Shown here: positions 21,424 through 33,231 of the stretch, one piece after another | Position numbering within the stretch: the stretch's first letter is position 1 | Layout: each line of letters begins with the position of its first letter | Notes under the pieces: generated by a model | Database searches by the model: none | Told to the model about the DNA's origin: nothing | What the model saw: only the letters and a program-made list of their open reading frames with translations | Source of the DNA: Opeltia flavorubescens | Taxonomy: Eukaryota > Ascomycota > Lecanoromycetes > Teloschistales > Teloschistaceae | NCBI GenBank assembly: GCA_000442125.1 | Contig: KE546969.1 | Location: forward strand, 186,001-250,000 | Direction of reading: 5' to 3' | Length of the DNA: 64,000 bases | Program-made: the position numbers and the translations under genes

Positions 21424-22831
21424 CACAGCATTACTGCTTGTCGATTGGACCTTGGTTTTCCAAGCTGAACTTATTTGTTAGCGAGGGCGTCTGGATGCTC
21501 CGTTCAGTCGAGGGAGCTTCGTAGTATTTGACGTCGAAACAGTCTACGAGCAACCTACCTCAGCCTTGCTTCCACTTTGGGAAATGCCCTCCATACATGC
21601 TAATCGTAGATTGGGCCACGAGTAAGCGATCTCGGACGAATGTAGTTAAATTGCTGTCATTCTATCATGCCCGACAGTAGGCCTGCATTCTCTATTCGTT
21701 CGTAATTATCCACGATGCACGGTCGACGTTCCACAAACCGGGACACCACTCGTTTGGCTATACTATCCGAGCCACCAGGAGGGTTGTTCTGTCACCCCAT
21801 TAGTGGGACCCTCGCTCCTGCTTTGCTTTGATGCAGAATTGAGCGTTCGGGACGCAGCTAAAGCTATTTAGGCAGAGCGTTCCCCTGAAGCACAGGTACC
21901 AATGGCTGCCTGCGAGACCGCCTCCCTCCCCTCCACTGCCCCCACGGCAATGAACCCCTCAATCTGGTCAGAAGAGCTTCCGAAAGTTGTAAGCCTGAAA
22001 AGTAGGGACGGTGAGAAGTAGCAGAAGCCTGCATTCATGCTCTCCAACCGCTAGCTAGCCGACCACCGTCAGGCTTCGAGAGGTGTCCGGATCCCGAAAA
22101 TCTAGCACCCGCGCAGCCTTACGGTCACTCAGCTCACCTCTGCCATCCTGTGTAGCACCTCACGTCGCCTCACGGCATCACCTAAGTAAGGTGAGAGTAG
22201 AGCGGCGAGTCGAAACTTTACCAGACCCAGGAATCCAGGGAACGAAGAAGTCGACACTAATATTCTTTAGATCGTACATTCAGAAGGACCATAACTCAAA
22301 GAAGCAAGTATTTCCCGCTGAGCCCATGAATATAAAACCTAACTCCATGAATCCACGGGCATGACCCATGGTTCAATGTCTGTGGAGAATTTTCACCTTC
22401 CACTATGTTGAGAATCATTTCTTCCAGCCATTTATGTTTTACTCCCAGCAAAACAGATGGTATCTCAAAGAGGGTTAGCCTTGCGGGTCTACTTCGGCGG
22501 GAATCTTAGCCGCACTAAACGCTTTTAAGGCATCACAACTGGNCTTTTTCCTATGGGAAAAGCCTGAAGAGTTGGCAGGTATGAAACGCTGGCGATTTTT
22601 TGAGAACAAAGGAATCGGTTTGACCATAGAATCATATCTGATAGCAATATATATATATGTTCTATCACTATTCCTAAATTATAATCGGAAAAGCCTCTTA
22701 CGCCATAATTGACAATTCCTTGCCATGTCGTTATGCTGTCGTCCCTAGGATCTCGTCAATAGTATATTCCAAACCTGAACGCCCATGTATACCCATCCTT
22801 CCACCTCCCATCCCTGTCCCCCAGACGCCAT
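21424..22831. other. Long intergenic stretch
   Basis: About 1.4 kb without a supported gene. An ambiguous base (N) is present at 22543. A 94-codon plus ORF at 22083-22364 has no recognisable relative. A short TA repeat lies near 22648-22658. No inverted terminal repeats or transposase remnant were seen. Confidence 0.5.
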
Positions 22832-24156
22832 TCATTTCGCCTGCTTAAGTCCATCAACAGCCTCAAACAACTCCCCCGGGTCTTCGAAAATCCTCCAAAG
22901 ATCCCTTGCTACGCCCTTGAACGCCTTCTCAAACCTCTCATCAGAATTCTTCTCCCCAACATTCATCTCCGCCACATCCGTAACCTTCCTTATGAACACC
23001 GCCCGAACCCACCCCGGAAATCTCCTACAAACCTCCCCATAAGCCTCGGGATCACTCTGCGTGCTATCGCCCACGCATATGACCTTTCTCTTTCCCCAAG
23101 CTCCATGCAATCGCACCATTCGATCGACTTTGTACTTCTCCGTTCCTTGGGTGAGACTCATGAGGAAGCCGCTCAGATCCATCCAGCTAGCGTCGCGGAG
23201 GAATATGGGGCCGCGGGGGTAGTTGGTGTGGATGAAGGAGCGGAGGAAAGGGTGGAGGTTGTAGGGGGAGGCGGAGAGGTAGAAGAATGGGGGGGAGGAG
23301 AGGGTGGATTGGATGTGGCCGTAGAGGGCGGGCATGCCTTTGATGGGGGTGGGGGTGGAGAGGAAGGTGGTGCGGAGGATACCGATGGGGGAGGGGGTGA
23401 GGGTGATTTTGATGGTGTCGTCGATATCTGTTGTTCAGAGGTCAGGTTAGTGGAAATTTTGAGGGGAGATGGGGAGGGAAGTATGAACTTGTACGTACCA
23501 GAAATCACCATCCAACCTTCCGGCTCTGCGAATCCGATTTCCATAGGCCCATACGGTGTCACTGCTTCCCTTACAGCGTCTACCTTCACGACATCCCCAT
23601 CTTTGTGTTCCCCATGGAGCACTATAGTCTGCTGAATCGTCGCACTCCTCCCACCTGGTCCTAATTTCTGAACTTTCCCACTGGGTAGTTGGACCTCGGC
23701 ATACCTCGCAGGCGCCACGGCATCCGTAAATGGTTGTAAACGCTCCGCAATCGTCTGCTCGCCTTTCTCCCTTTCTTCGCCACTTCCCTCCTTCAACCCG
23801 ATTTTATCCGCGATATCCGCTACCATCTTGCTAACATCGCGGCCTGTGTCCTTTTTGAAGAACGCTGCGCGAACTTCGGCTTGCCAGGGTTGCGGTGCAT
23901 GCGGGTAGGGATGGACGGGGCGGTAGGCTGTGGTGTCGAGAAGCCAGACGCTCTCGGTCTTAGGATCGATGAGGCCAGCGAGGGGATTAAGGGTGCCGAG
24001 GTAGGACGAGAGATTCTGTGCTATAGGGATATCGAAGGCAGAGGTAAGACGAGGCAGGCCGCGCTCGGTGGACTGGAACCCTTCGGAAGTGCGAGTGCGG
24101 CGTTCGCCGCGGGTTTCTTCGAGCAGTTGACGGGTGCGATCGAATGCGCGCTGCAT
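22832..24156 (-). CDS. APP1-type phosphatidate phosphatase (DUF2183)
   Basis: Two exons (24156-23499, 23427-22832) give 417 aa. The catalytic motif DIDDT (DxDxT), typical of HAD-like phosphatidate phosphatases such as yeast App1, is assembled across the intron: VIS from exon 1 plus DIDDTIKIT from exon 2. Further hallmarks are FFYLSASPYNLHPFL (S.SP.N), FLRDASW and the C-terminal KRKVICVGDSTQSDPEAYGE with the metal-binding GDS.QxD. Exon 1 carries SVWLLDTTAYRP near residue 70 and a beta-rich stretch before the catalytic domain. The expected reaction is dephosphorylation of phosphatidate to diacylglycerol, coupled in yeast to actin patches and endocytosis. The start is the first in-frame ATG (MQRAFDRTRQLLEETRG). 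It is on the same strand as GGA, 446 bp apart. Confidence 0.9.
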
Positions 24157-24602
24157 GTTGAGAGATGACGCGCGCAATTACTTATACAAGGATCGTTAAG
24201 AGACGTATATATTTTTGATTTGTGAGAATACGAATGCGCGTAGGAAAGAATTGAGAGACAAAGGAATATAAAAGACTTGACACAACATGGCGTCAATATA
24301 GGTTGGAGTACACGCAGCTGACTCGCGCACCACGGTCGTCACTGCCACACTGTCCTGATCAGATGGAGTGTTGCTCGTGGTCTGCGAAGCGCTAGGCAGA
24401 TGCCAAGGAAAGTGGCAAGGGTGTTGGTTGGCGCGTGGCGTGCTTAGGGGTGGAGCGGAGATGTCCCTGCCAAGAAACATTCGGATCTGACTTGAAGACG
24501 TACTTCAGAATTGCTCCGGAAGTCAAAATGAATAAATACCCTGTATGGCCGCCTTAGATGCTCAAGCACAGTTCATAGCGCCGTTCAACGCCCCTCTTGC
24601 CG
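24157..24602. other. Intergenic between two minus-strand genes
   Basis: 446 bp holding the 5' flank of the APP1 gene and 3' flank of the GGA gene. No further signal was identified. Confidence 0.4.
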
Positions 24603-26997
24603 CTATATGATCCCTAATGGAGGTACCTCTCCCTGTTCCATCTTCATCTCTCCACCAAGTTTATAGCTGGCTTTCCATCTCATCTTAACATTATTGCCTG
24701 AGCCTTTAGGGACGCCTTTGACTTCTATGGGCTGTGTGACTCCATTCTGTTGCTTTGGCTGCAATGTGCGACCGGACTGTGGTGTGAGCTGGAGTGTATA
24801 GCCCTGTCCAACCGTGAGTATAACTACGTGCCAGCGTCTGTTTGCTTAATGTAATACACGTGCAAAAATATTACTAGGATGCGAGAATAGTCTTACCTTT
24901 GTCACCGCAACCTGGAAGGTGTACTCAGTGATGAGAGCAGGCGTGTTATTCGAGTACGAAGCCGAAATCAATATCGGAGAATCGGACTTATCTGATCGAT
25001 TGGCTTTGAATTTGATTGTTACAGCGGCTTGAGAGACCGTTATTTCATTGGAATTAGGCAAGGAAGAATTATCGACGGGAAGAGCAGAGGCGAAATCCCA
25101 ATCATCCTCAGTTGCCACTGAAGCACCGTTGCTTTGCTGACCTGGCTGAGATATCGTGGAAGGCGGAAGTTTCGGAGATGCGAAGTTGAACATCGAGGAA
25201 GATGGTGCTGGCGACGGCTGCTGAGGTGGTTTCGAGGCTAGAGCTGCGAAAGGATCTGATGATGTGGGTTGAGTCTGTGGAAACGAAGGAACGGGTGTGT
25301 TTGATCGTGAGGCAGGATGAGAGCTGCTGAGCGAAGCAAAGGGGTCGTAATTGGGTTTACTTGATGGAGGAGGGGGTTGCACTTGTGGTGTGGGCGCTGT
25401 TATGGATGATTTTGCGGAGCTTTGCTGAGTAGAAGATGATAGAAGTGACGGGCCAGGAATATCTAGGCACATCGTCAGACAGGAATTATCCTATTTTCCA
25501 AATTGCTCACTTGTGTTGGCTCCGAAGCCAAGGGCGATCCCACCGGTTTGGCCATATGGTTTATCCTGAAATGAAAGCCCAAGAAGATCATCTTCCAATG
25601 ATTCGCCTTTGGGTGGTTCAACAAAGCCACTGGACTCTGGAGCTGAAGTAGGCTGAATGTCTCCATCAAAGTCAATCAAGGACAGCTCGTTGTCCGCGTT
25701 TTTCCCTACTCCAGTCGATATTCCCACAGTACCCTTCTCAATCTTCGATGCTCCTTCTAAATCGCCCTTTTTGACAAGTTTGTATCGGTCAATCGTACGA
25801 TGGATACTGTCGTTAATTTGGAGTAACTTATTCACTGCTTCTTGGTCATCGGACTCTTCCTGACACATTTTCTGTATCTTAGGCTGCGCATTCTGCAGTG
25901 CAGTTGCCAACTCCTAGCTAATTATTAGCTTCATCCACTGGTTTGACGGATCGAAATTGTACTTCATAAATATCACCCTCTTCAATGCTGTCACCGGCCT
26001 TAAAGTTTTGAAGCCTTTCCTCGAGCAGCCGAGCTTTCTCCTGGATCTTGGAAACCTCCTCGGCAGCCTTTGCTCGATAATCCGTCTTATGTTTTGTGTC
26101 ATACCCGGCCATGACCTTCATCAAGCGATTGGCTTCTTGGAGGTCTTCAGGTCCGCCCCGTCGGATTAATTCTTGCAGCTTTGCCGATTGTGCAGCCTTT
26201 TCTTCTTCTTCCATCTCGTCTGCGGACTGGAGGTTCTGCTTTGAATCAGAATCAACCTAATTCCAGTGAGGGAAACAGCATACATCACTAGGATTCAACA
26301 CCGCTGCATCTTCCCTTCTAATCTCTGGAAACATGTAGCCTTTGTAGCTCAACAATCGATGCATGTCCCGGATGAAACCAAGATCTTCCTTGTACCGTGA
26401 AGTCTGACAGATGGTCATTCTCCATTCTTCAATCGCTTCCAGTATCCTCATTTGAACCCGAGACGGCCGTATTGGCGGCCTTTCCGGAAAGCGTCGAACT
26501 AATTCATTGAGAAATTCTTTTGTACTGATCTGGAGATGGAAGGGATATCCACAATTTTTGACGCATATGTCCAAAAGCTAGTCAGTCGTTAGCTCGTCGA
26601 CCATCGTGGAGCCCATAGCGGTTGTGTCATACTGAAATGGCGAGCAAAGAGACGTTCGGGTTTCGGTGATTGACATAGTTCACAATGGCTATAGCAGCTT
26701 CTCGTGGTCTGAGAGAAGTCAGCAACAGATCGAGGACCATATAAGCCCAATTGCAGGGCACTCTCACGCATTGCCTTTCTTCGAATTTATGAGGTCCGAT
26801 ATTTCAAGGTTGAGGGCTAAATTGGGCTCGAAGTTTTGTGGATCGACAGCATTCTCTGCAAAGTATCAGCGGAGATGCTCTTGAAAGAGCTAAAAGGACC
26901 AATTCTTACGTATATACCGTTGTAGGGGGGTCATGGCTGGTTCTCCCCAGGCTCCAAAGCGATCTCTCGTCGCATACCGCGCCGAGGCGGCCTCCAT
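24603..26997 (-). CDS. GGA-type clathrin adaptor (VHS-GAT-GAE)
   Basis: Eight exons (26997-26910, 26855-26768, 26708-26633, 26577-26284, 26256-25963, 25913-25511, 25462-24897, 24803-24603) give 669 aa. The N-terminal VHS domain (about 22-170) shows NAVDPQNFEPNLALNLEISD, NYVNHRNPNVSLLAISLLD and FLNELVRRFPERPP. The GAT domain (about 205-330) shows LQEANRLMKVMAGYDTKHK and MCQEESDDQEAVNKLLQIND and binds Arf-GTP and ubiquitin. A Pro/Ser-rich hinge follows with DPFA-type repeats. The C-terminal GAE domain (about 540-669) begins ITVSQAAVTIKFKANRSD and ends MRWKASYKLGGEMKMEQGEV. GGAs sort cargo from the trans-Golgi to endosomes. It is divergent from TSR3, with 377 bp between start codons. The exon sum is in phase throughout. 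Confidence 0.93.
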
Positions 26998-27374
26998 GAT
27001 TTCAACCCAGCCCCAAGTGAGTGCACTTGACTGTACAAGAGGTTGATCAGAGTAGCAGTATTCAGCCTAGATGTTTTGTCCTAAAAGGCTCAAGGTATAA
27101 GATGAATGTCAGATGTGGGAGGATGGATATTGCTGTCCCCACCTAAAAACTACGTCCGAGCTGTGCCACTGTGGCTCGTGCGTTGATAAAGTTCCCGCCC
27201 GCTTTTTAGCCCCAACCTGCATATCATCGTAGTGCACCGATATCCACTCCTAGTCGTCGTGCTCTAGGTTGCTTTGCCACGTAGAAGATACGTTTTTCTT
27301 TGCATCAATCATCCATCTACATACATCTATATTAGTGGAACTATTTCCTCTGTTCGTCTCTCCAACGTCCCACC
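26998..27374. promoter_or_regulatory. Bidirectional promoter between GGA and TSR3
   Basis: 377 bp between two divergent housekeeping genes. It contains a TTGATAAAG word (GATA-like) and a CCCGCCCGC G/C box near 27185-27205. Roles are inferred only. Confidence 0.3.
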
Positions 27375-28568
27375 ATGGTCCGACACAAGAAAGACAATTT
27401 CTCCAAGAATCGTCGTGGGAACCAAACACCCCGCCATCGCCCAGCTCACTCACAACCCGATGATGGAGACGAACCTACATCCCAAAGGCCTCCATTCCGA
27501 GCTGCCTGCTGGGACCTCGAACATTGCGATCCGAAACGATGTTCCGGGAAACGTCTCATGCGTTTTGGTATGATGCGTGAGCTCTCTGTTGGCCAGAAAT
27601 TTCCTGGGGTAGTTATCTCGTGGGTCTCTTCCTTTTTCCTCATAGGGCGTGTGCTCACTCAAATTAGTCCTAACGCCAAGACCGTTATCTCTCCCATCGA
27701 CCGCCCCCTCCTCGAGACCCATGGTGCCGCTGTCGTCGAATGCTCTTGGGTCCGCATCTCTGAAGTCCCCTGGTCCAAGATCGGCGGCAAGAATGAGCGC
27801 CTCCTACCCTATCTCGTTGCAGCCAACCCCACCAACTACGGTCGTCCATGGCGGCTTAACTGTGCTGAAGCCTTGGCTGCGACGTTCTTTATTCTAGGTC
27901 ATGAAGACTGGGCAGAGCATGTACTACAGCATTTCTCGTATGGAAAGCCTTTTCTAGAAATTAACGCACAAGTGTTGAAGAGGTACAAAGCTTGTAAGGA
28001 TGAGGAAGAAGTCAAAGAATGCGAGAAGAGGTGGTTGGAGAAGATTGAGCAAGAGTGGAAAGCTAGCCGTAGCGGAGAGGGTGATGAAGACGATCTATGG
28101 AAGGGGGGAAACTTGAATAGAAGAGAAACAATTGACTCTGAGGAGGAGGAGGACGGTAGCGGAGATTCTGAAGACAATCCTGACGATCAAGTTGATGGAG
28201 ATGAAGGTGGTGTTAGCGTCACACCTTACCAACTCGAGATTCCTGAATCAGAGGATGATGATGAGGAAGAGATGATAGAACTTCGCAAGAGGGTCCTTGC
28301 ATCGAAACCGTTCTCCAATCCATCAACAGATACAAAACCGCAACTAGAGACGATATCTCGGCCCCTCGCTCCACCCATTGAAGATTCAGATGCTGAATCC
28401 GATGTTTCTGGGATAGAGGATAATAGTGCTTTTGATAATATCATCGACGCAACACCTGTCACAGATCGATCAGGTATACAAGCGAAACAAAGGCTGAACA
28501 GTAGGCCGTCAAAGATCAACAGCGTTTCATTTTCGAGGACGGATGTTGCAGCGCCAAAGAGATGTTAG
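27375..28568 (+). CDS. TSR3: 18S rRNA aminocarboxypropyltransferase TSR3
   Basis: Two exons (27375-27619, 27668-28568) give 381 aa. The RLI-like N-terminal part, AACWDLEHCDPKRCSGKRL, and the DUF367 core (PIDRPLLETHGAAVVECSW, NPTNYGRPWRLNCAEALAAT, GHEDWAEHVLQHFSYGKPFL) are diagnostic. TSR3 transfers the aminocarboxypropyl group of S-adenosylmethionine onto a hypermodified pseudouridine of 18S rRNA late in 40S maturation. The C-terminal 150 residues are acidic and disordered (EEEEDGSGDSED, SEDDDEEEMIEL), as is common in fungal Tsr3. The 48-bp intron is a multiple of three without a stop; removing it restores VVISPNAKTVISP, the conserved family sequence. Confidence 0.94.
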   Translation: MVRHKKDNFSKNRRGNQTPRHRPAHSQPDDGDEPTSQRPPFRAACWDLEHCDPKRCSGKRLMRFGMMRELSVGQKFPGVVISWVSSFFLIGRVLTQISPNAKTVISPIDRPLLETHGAAVVECSWVRISEVPWSKIGGKNERLLPYLVAANPTNYGRPWRLNCAEALAATFFILGHEDWAEHVLQHFSYGKPFLEINAQVLKRYKACKDEEEVKECEKRWLEKIEQEWKASRSGEGDEDDLWKGGNLNRRETIDSEEEEDGSGDSEDNPDDQVDGDEGGVSVTPYQLEIPESEDDDEEEMIELRKRVLASKPFSNPSTDTKPQLETISRPLAPPIEDSDAESDVSGIEDNSAFDNIIDATPVTDRSGIQAKQRLNSRPSKINSVSFSRTDVAAPKRC

Positions 28569-29509
28569 AGCTAGGGCTGCTGGATCAGGAAATTGTATTC
28601 TTGGATGAATGCAAGATGTAGGAGGTGTCAGCAGTGATGTCAGTCCGAGAGCTGCAAACGACGCCCAATGCTGTCCGAGGTTCACCATTCAATCATGTAC
28701 TTGAGTGCTTTCAAAGATGAAGCCGATGTATCGAATACGACGATTATGGTCACTGTCATCATAGCTAATTATTGACAGAGGATTAGCTTGACTCTTTGGT
28801 AATATTTTGATCTTGGATTTTCGATCTTAGGAGAGCATGCAGAGTTTGCACAGCCAAGCTACTACAGGCCATGTTACCTACCCTAATCTCGTTGAACCCC
28901 TCTTCCATTTCAAGCATCTAGTCAGACGTGGCTGTTCTTATCATATTTCGGACATGGTTTCTGGCGGGGTATTTGTCGTAGTCTGGAAAACACTGGCTAT
29001 TTGTATATTGAGAGGGAATAATTAAGGGGTCGCCTTGCCATGGAAACTAATACTGGATGGCCAATACTAATCTATCGCGTGTAAAACGGAAGCAAAATGG
29101 AAAGAGAGGGAAGGCTCGAGTCAGAACTGACGATTCCGAAGCCACCCGTGTGAACGACCTGTACAGACTGCGGTCTTGGGTTGACATTGGACCAGGTGCT
29201 TTGAGCCACGATGACTTACATATGCAGCCAAGGCAGTCTAGAATGGAATCTCCTCCAGATGAGGTTCAACCTGATTTCCATAGGCTACGCCGACATGGAA
29301 AGTCTGCAGTGCAACCTCGCTTTCATTCATATAAAGCATACCGCCTCAAATGCTGATAGCGGCGACAAGGATTTAAGTATCCATATTTTCTACATATCAG
29401 ACAAGTCATATTATTCTGGACGACCAACGAATAAACAGAACCCGGATCAAAGGAAAGCCTTCCTTTCAGTACCGGAGTGCACAACTTTTCCATCAGGTTA
29501 TCCTTTACG
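28569..29509. other. Intergenic, no supported gene
   Basis: 941 bp between TSR3 and the HET gene. Two overlapping plus ORFs (29057-29356 and 29211-29552) show no family resemblance. The second runs into the HET start in another frame. Confidence 0.5.
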
Positions 29510-32500
29510 ATGGCTTCTTTCGATTATGTACCCCTTTTATATCACCCGTTGAGCATCAGACTGCTCAAGCTCCTGCCCAGTGTTGATTTCAGAAGCACCT
29601 TATGCTGTGAAATTTTCCATGAGAACCTTGACGACGAAGGTACCGTTCCCTATGAAGCATTATCCTACACATGGGGCGACGATGGCGAGACTGTGGATAT
29701 TCCTGTGAGCGGCCGTCCCTTTCCAGTGACGATCAACCTCGCCGCTGCTCTAAGAGCCCTTCGATTCAGCGACAGGCCGAGAAACCTGTGGGTAGACGCA
29801 ATATGTATTAACCAAAGGGACATTGAAGAGCAAGGAAGACAAGTAGGCATCATGTGGAATATCTATCAGACTGCGTATTGTGTTGTGGTTTGGCTTGGTC
29901 CAGAGGATGGAGACAGCTCCATAGCAATGCATAACTTTTCTCGACGAGAAGCACAAATCCGACTTCCACGTCGTCAGGTCATGGATAGAAAGTGGCCGGC
30001 AGAACTTGAAGGCAAGAGATGCAAATGCCATGCGGGAGACTGGTATTCGTATCCTCCAAGACCTGGTGTTCAAAAATTGGCCGAAAGACGCTGGTTCACA
30101 CGGATCTGGGTAGGTCTAGATTCAAACAATATGAGCGCGATTAAGGAGACAGTGCTTATCTTAGTTGTAGGTCCTTCAAGAAGTCGCAGCTGCGAAACGT
30201 GTGGTGGTAATGTGTGGAGACATTGCCGTCGACGGGGACGATTTCTGCAATGAGATGATAATGTCATCGCCATGGAACAGAGTATTCCAAAAGATCCTGC
30301 CCAGAGCGCACCCAGCTTTAGAGCTGATGAAAAGGTCTACATCAGACTCAAGGCTTGAGAAAAGGCTACTCATAGAACTCGTCGAGAGTTTTCGGACTTG
30401 GGAAGCCACGAGAGCTGTAGACAAAATATATGCCTTACTTGGGCTCTCTTCTGATGCCTCGGCTATCCCGGAGCTGCGACCAGATTATACTATATCACCA
30501 AGTGTTTTAGCCCGGAAGCTTGTGAAGTTTGCTTTCCAAAATTCTGTTATTAGCTCACAGAATGCAGATCAGAGCGAGGTTCATTTCGAAATCGACGGCC
30601 TCGTACTCGGGACACTTGGTGGCTCAGAAATGAATGGTGTAATGCTATGGTCAATTGAACCAGAAGAATCAAGCCCTTCTGCTGGTCTGTTTAAACCCGT
30701 GGTATCGTCTTCCGCAAAAGATACAGATCGCGTTGAATGGAACTTCTTGATTGCAGGTGAGAGGCGATTACAAAGAGAAAGCCTCGTTGTCTTGCTACGA
30801 GGTGGCTCTTTACCGACGGTGTTGCGCTTTCATCAAGGCAAATACATTGTGGATATGCTCGCGACACCGGAACCTTTCAAGGATGGTATGTCATTGATGA
30901 TGAAGCATGCGAACTTGCCGCCTCCGAGGCTCCGAGATAGAGGATGGAAAGACGCTGTAGAGTCTCTTTCTGCTCAGCCTGACGGATGGACGAATTTCCA
31001 ACTATCTTGGGATCCATTTCGACCACTCGACTCTTCTGAATACCACAGGTACATACCGACTCCCAACAGCACTGTCACACAATGGGATGCCATATTGGAG
31101 TCATACAAAGATGCTGCTCAAAACGGAGAAGTGGATGATCATGACTGTGGCACTTTCGGAATGCTAATGGGCCAGATAGAGCTTAACAAAGACAAGATCG
31201 AGAAGGGCACCTGGTTGCCTGCAATGACGATCCACAAAGCGGCATATAATGGGTATCTCGGAGCATTGAGAATTCTGCTTGACGCAAATGCGGACATTGA
31301 TAGCCGATACGGCGAATGGTGTTCCACGGCATTACACTTGGCTGCTGAGCAGGGTCATACAGATATCGTGGGATTTTTACTGAAAAGTGGAGCTTCAGTC
31401 GATCTAAAAAATGACCTTGACAAAACTCCACTTTGGCTGGCTGTCTATGAAGGTCATAATCAAATCAGCAAGATGCTTTTAGACGCTGGTGCAAGTCCCA
31501 GTCCTTGGGGGACTGAACATGAACCACTTCTCTTTGCCGCAGTTGGCAACGGCTCTGTTGATATTGTCGCCTCACTCCTCGAAGCTGGAGCAAATGCCGT
31601 AGCCGTCCTACTATTCACAGGAATAACGCCGCTTCATGTGGCAGCAGAAAATGGCCATTCAGCACTAGTCAAAGTCCTACTAGAGGCAGGTGCCCAAGTC
31701 AGTCCACGAACAGTAACTGGTGCCACCCCATTGCATCAGGCAGCAGTGCACGGTCGTACTGAAGTCGCGAGAATCCTCCTTGACGCCGGTGCCGATATTG
31801 ATGCATTAGAAGATGATGGAATGACGCCTCTGGATAACGCGGTATATTGTGGCCAGCTAGACACGATGCGGGTAATCGAGCAGGCCGGTGGACTTCTCAG
31901 CGTCGTAGATATGAGAAGAGATGAGCAAAATGAAATCACCATATGGAAACACGTGGGCGACGAGGACCATATCGACAAAGAGCAATACGACTGCGAAAAG
32001 GTGATTTCTGATTCTGATTACCATTACGATGAAAAAAATAGGTTCTTCGTCAATAGCTTGAGCAGTGGAGCGGGAGCTACTACTAAATATGAAAAATCCG
32101 TTAGAGAAGGAGTCCAGGAAGATAAAGACGACGGTATGAACGAGGAAGACCATCATGATGAAGAACTCAGCAGAGAGGAGGATGTGAACTCGAATGAATT
32201 AGATATGAACAGGATCGAGTTAAACCTCCAGAAAGCATTCTCCGACAAGAAAGATGAAATAAAGAATCTTATGTGGCCGCAAATTAACAAGCTGATGAAC
32301 CAGTCACGAGATACGAGCGGCGATCTCGAGGCGCAAGATGCTGAATTGGACAATGTCGACGAGGAATGTGATGAGCACCACGAAGGCGCTAGGGACGAAG
32401 AGCAGTACATCCGCGGAGAAGAAAATCTCGAAAAAGATGATGCGGCGAAGGTGGATATGTACCGAGAAGGGATTTCTAGCGATGAAGAGTATTCGGAGGA

Positions 32501-32696
32501 AACAGAAGATTTCTCCCATGAAACAATCGACGGATCAGTGAAAATTACCTACCCAGAAGAATGGAACAGCAGCAATATAGACCGTCACAAGAAGAAGCTG
32601 TTTAAGAAGGAGTTTGATCGAATGATACTCGAATTTAAATCCAAATGGCGATTTGAAAGAGACGATATCCCTAAGATAGAAAATCACGAGGAGTAG
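29510..32696 (+). CDS. HET-domain protein with ankyrin repeats and acidic tail
   Basis: Two exons (29510-30109, 30171-32696) give 1041 aa. The start is ATG MASFDYVPLLYHPLSIRLL; the frame is open upstream only from a GTG. The HET domain occupies about 40-230 with VPYEALSYTWGDDGE, RNLWVDAICINQRDIEEQ and, across the intron, RRWFTRIWVLQE, the three blocks typical of heterokaryon-incompatibility proteins. A DKIYALLGL motif follows. About six to seven ankyrin repeats span about 545-770 (TALHLAAEQGHTDIVGFLL, TPLHVAAENGHSALVKVLL, TPLHQAAVHGRTEVARILL). Unusually, the last 270 residues are a charged Glu/Asp-rich tail ending in a basic LYS-rich helix (KKKLFKKEFDRMILEF). HET domains trigger cell death on non-self contact. 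The partner is unknown. Confidence 0.9.
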
Positions 32697-33231
32697 TGTG
32701 ATGATTGATTATGATGGAAAAGACGGAGAAGGAAGAGGCGCATTGTCTAGTCAGAGGAATAATCGAAGGAATCTCCTCTCTCTATGAAGCTTTGACAATT
32801 TCTACCTAGACTCCAGTGTATTCCCGATCCTTCAAGAATGGTGATTTGATAATCAGCCATCTCCAGCGATGTAGAGTTGCGCTCTGCATCCGACAATTTT
32901 CTTGTCACGCTACGGGTCCACAGATCCGAAACCCTGTGGAGGAAGACGTTAATAGAAGGTAACTTGACACTTGGGTATTTAGCCAAAATTCATCGAGTCG
33001 CGTGTGAGAGACTACCAATGGAGCGTGGACAGTACATCTTGACTGAATAATCTAATATTGAGGATAGGGGTCAAGGGCTGTCTGTGGAGCAAGTCCGGCG
33101 GGGATCTGCGTGCCAAGGCGCGCCACCACGCGAAACGACAAACGCAAGCGCGCTATGAATTTTGAAAAGCGGGCCGTGCGGGCGAATCCAACGAATTGGT
33201 CAAAACTTAAAGTTCCAAGCAATTGACAGTC
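32697..33231. other. Intergenic between HET and SNIP1-like genes
   Basis: 535 bp holding a 3' flank and the upstream region of the FHA gene. A G/C-rich stretch with GGCGCGCC near 33118-33125 was noted. No gene seen. Confidence 0.4.

Noticed and set aside
21424-22831. Mobile element remnant in the long gap
   Set aside because: No terminal repeats, target-site duplication or transposase-like ORF could be found.
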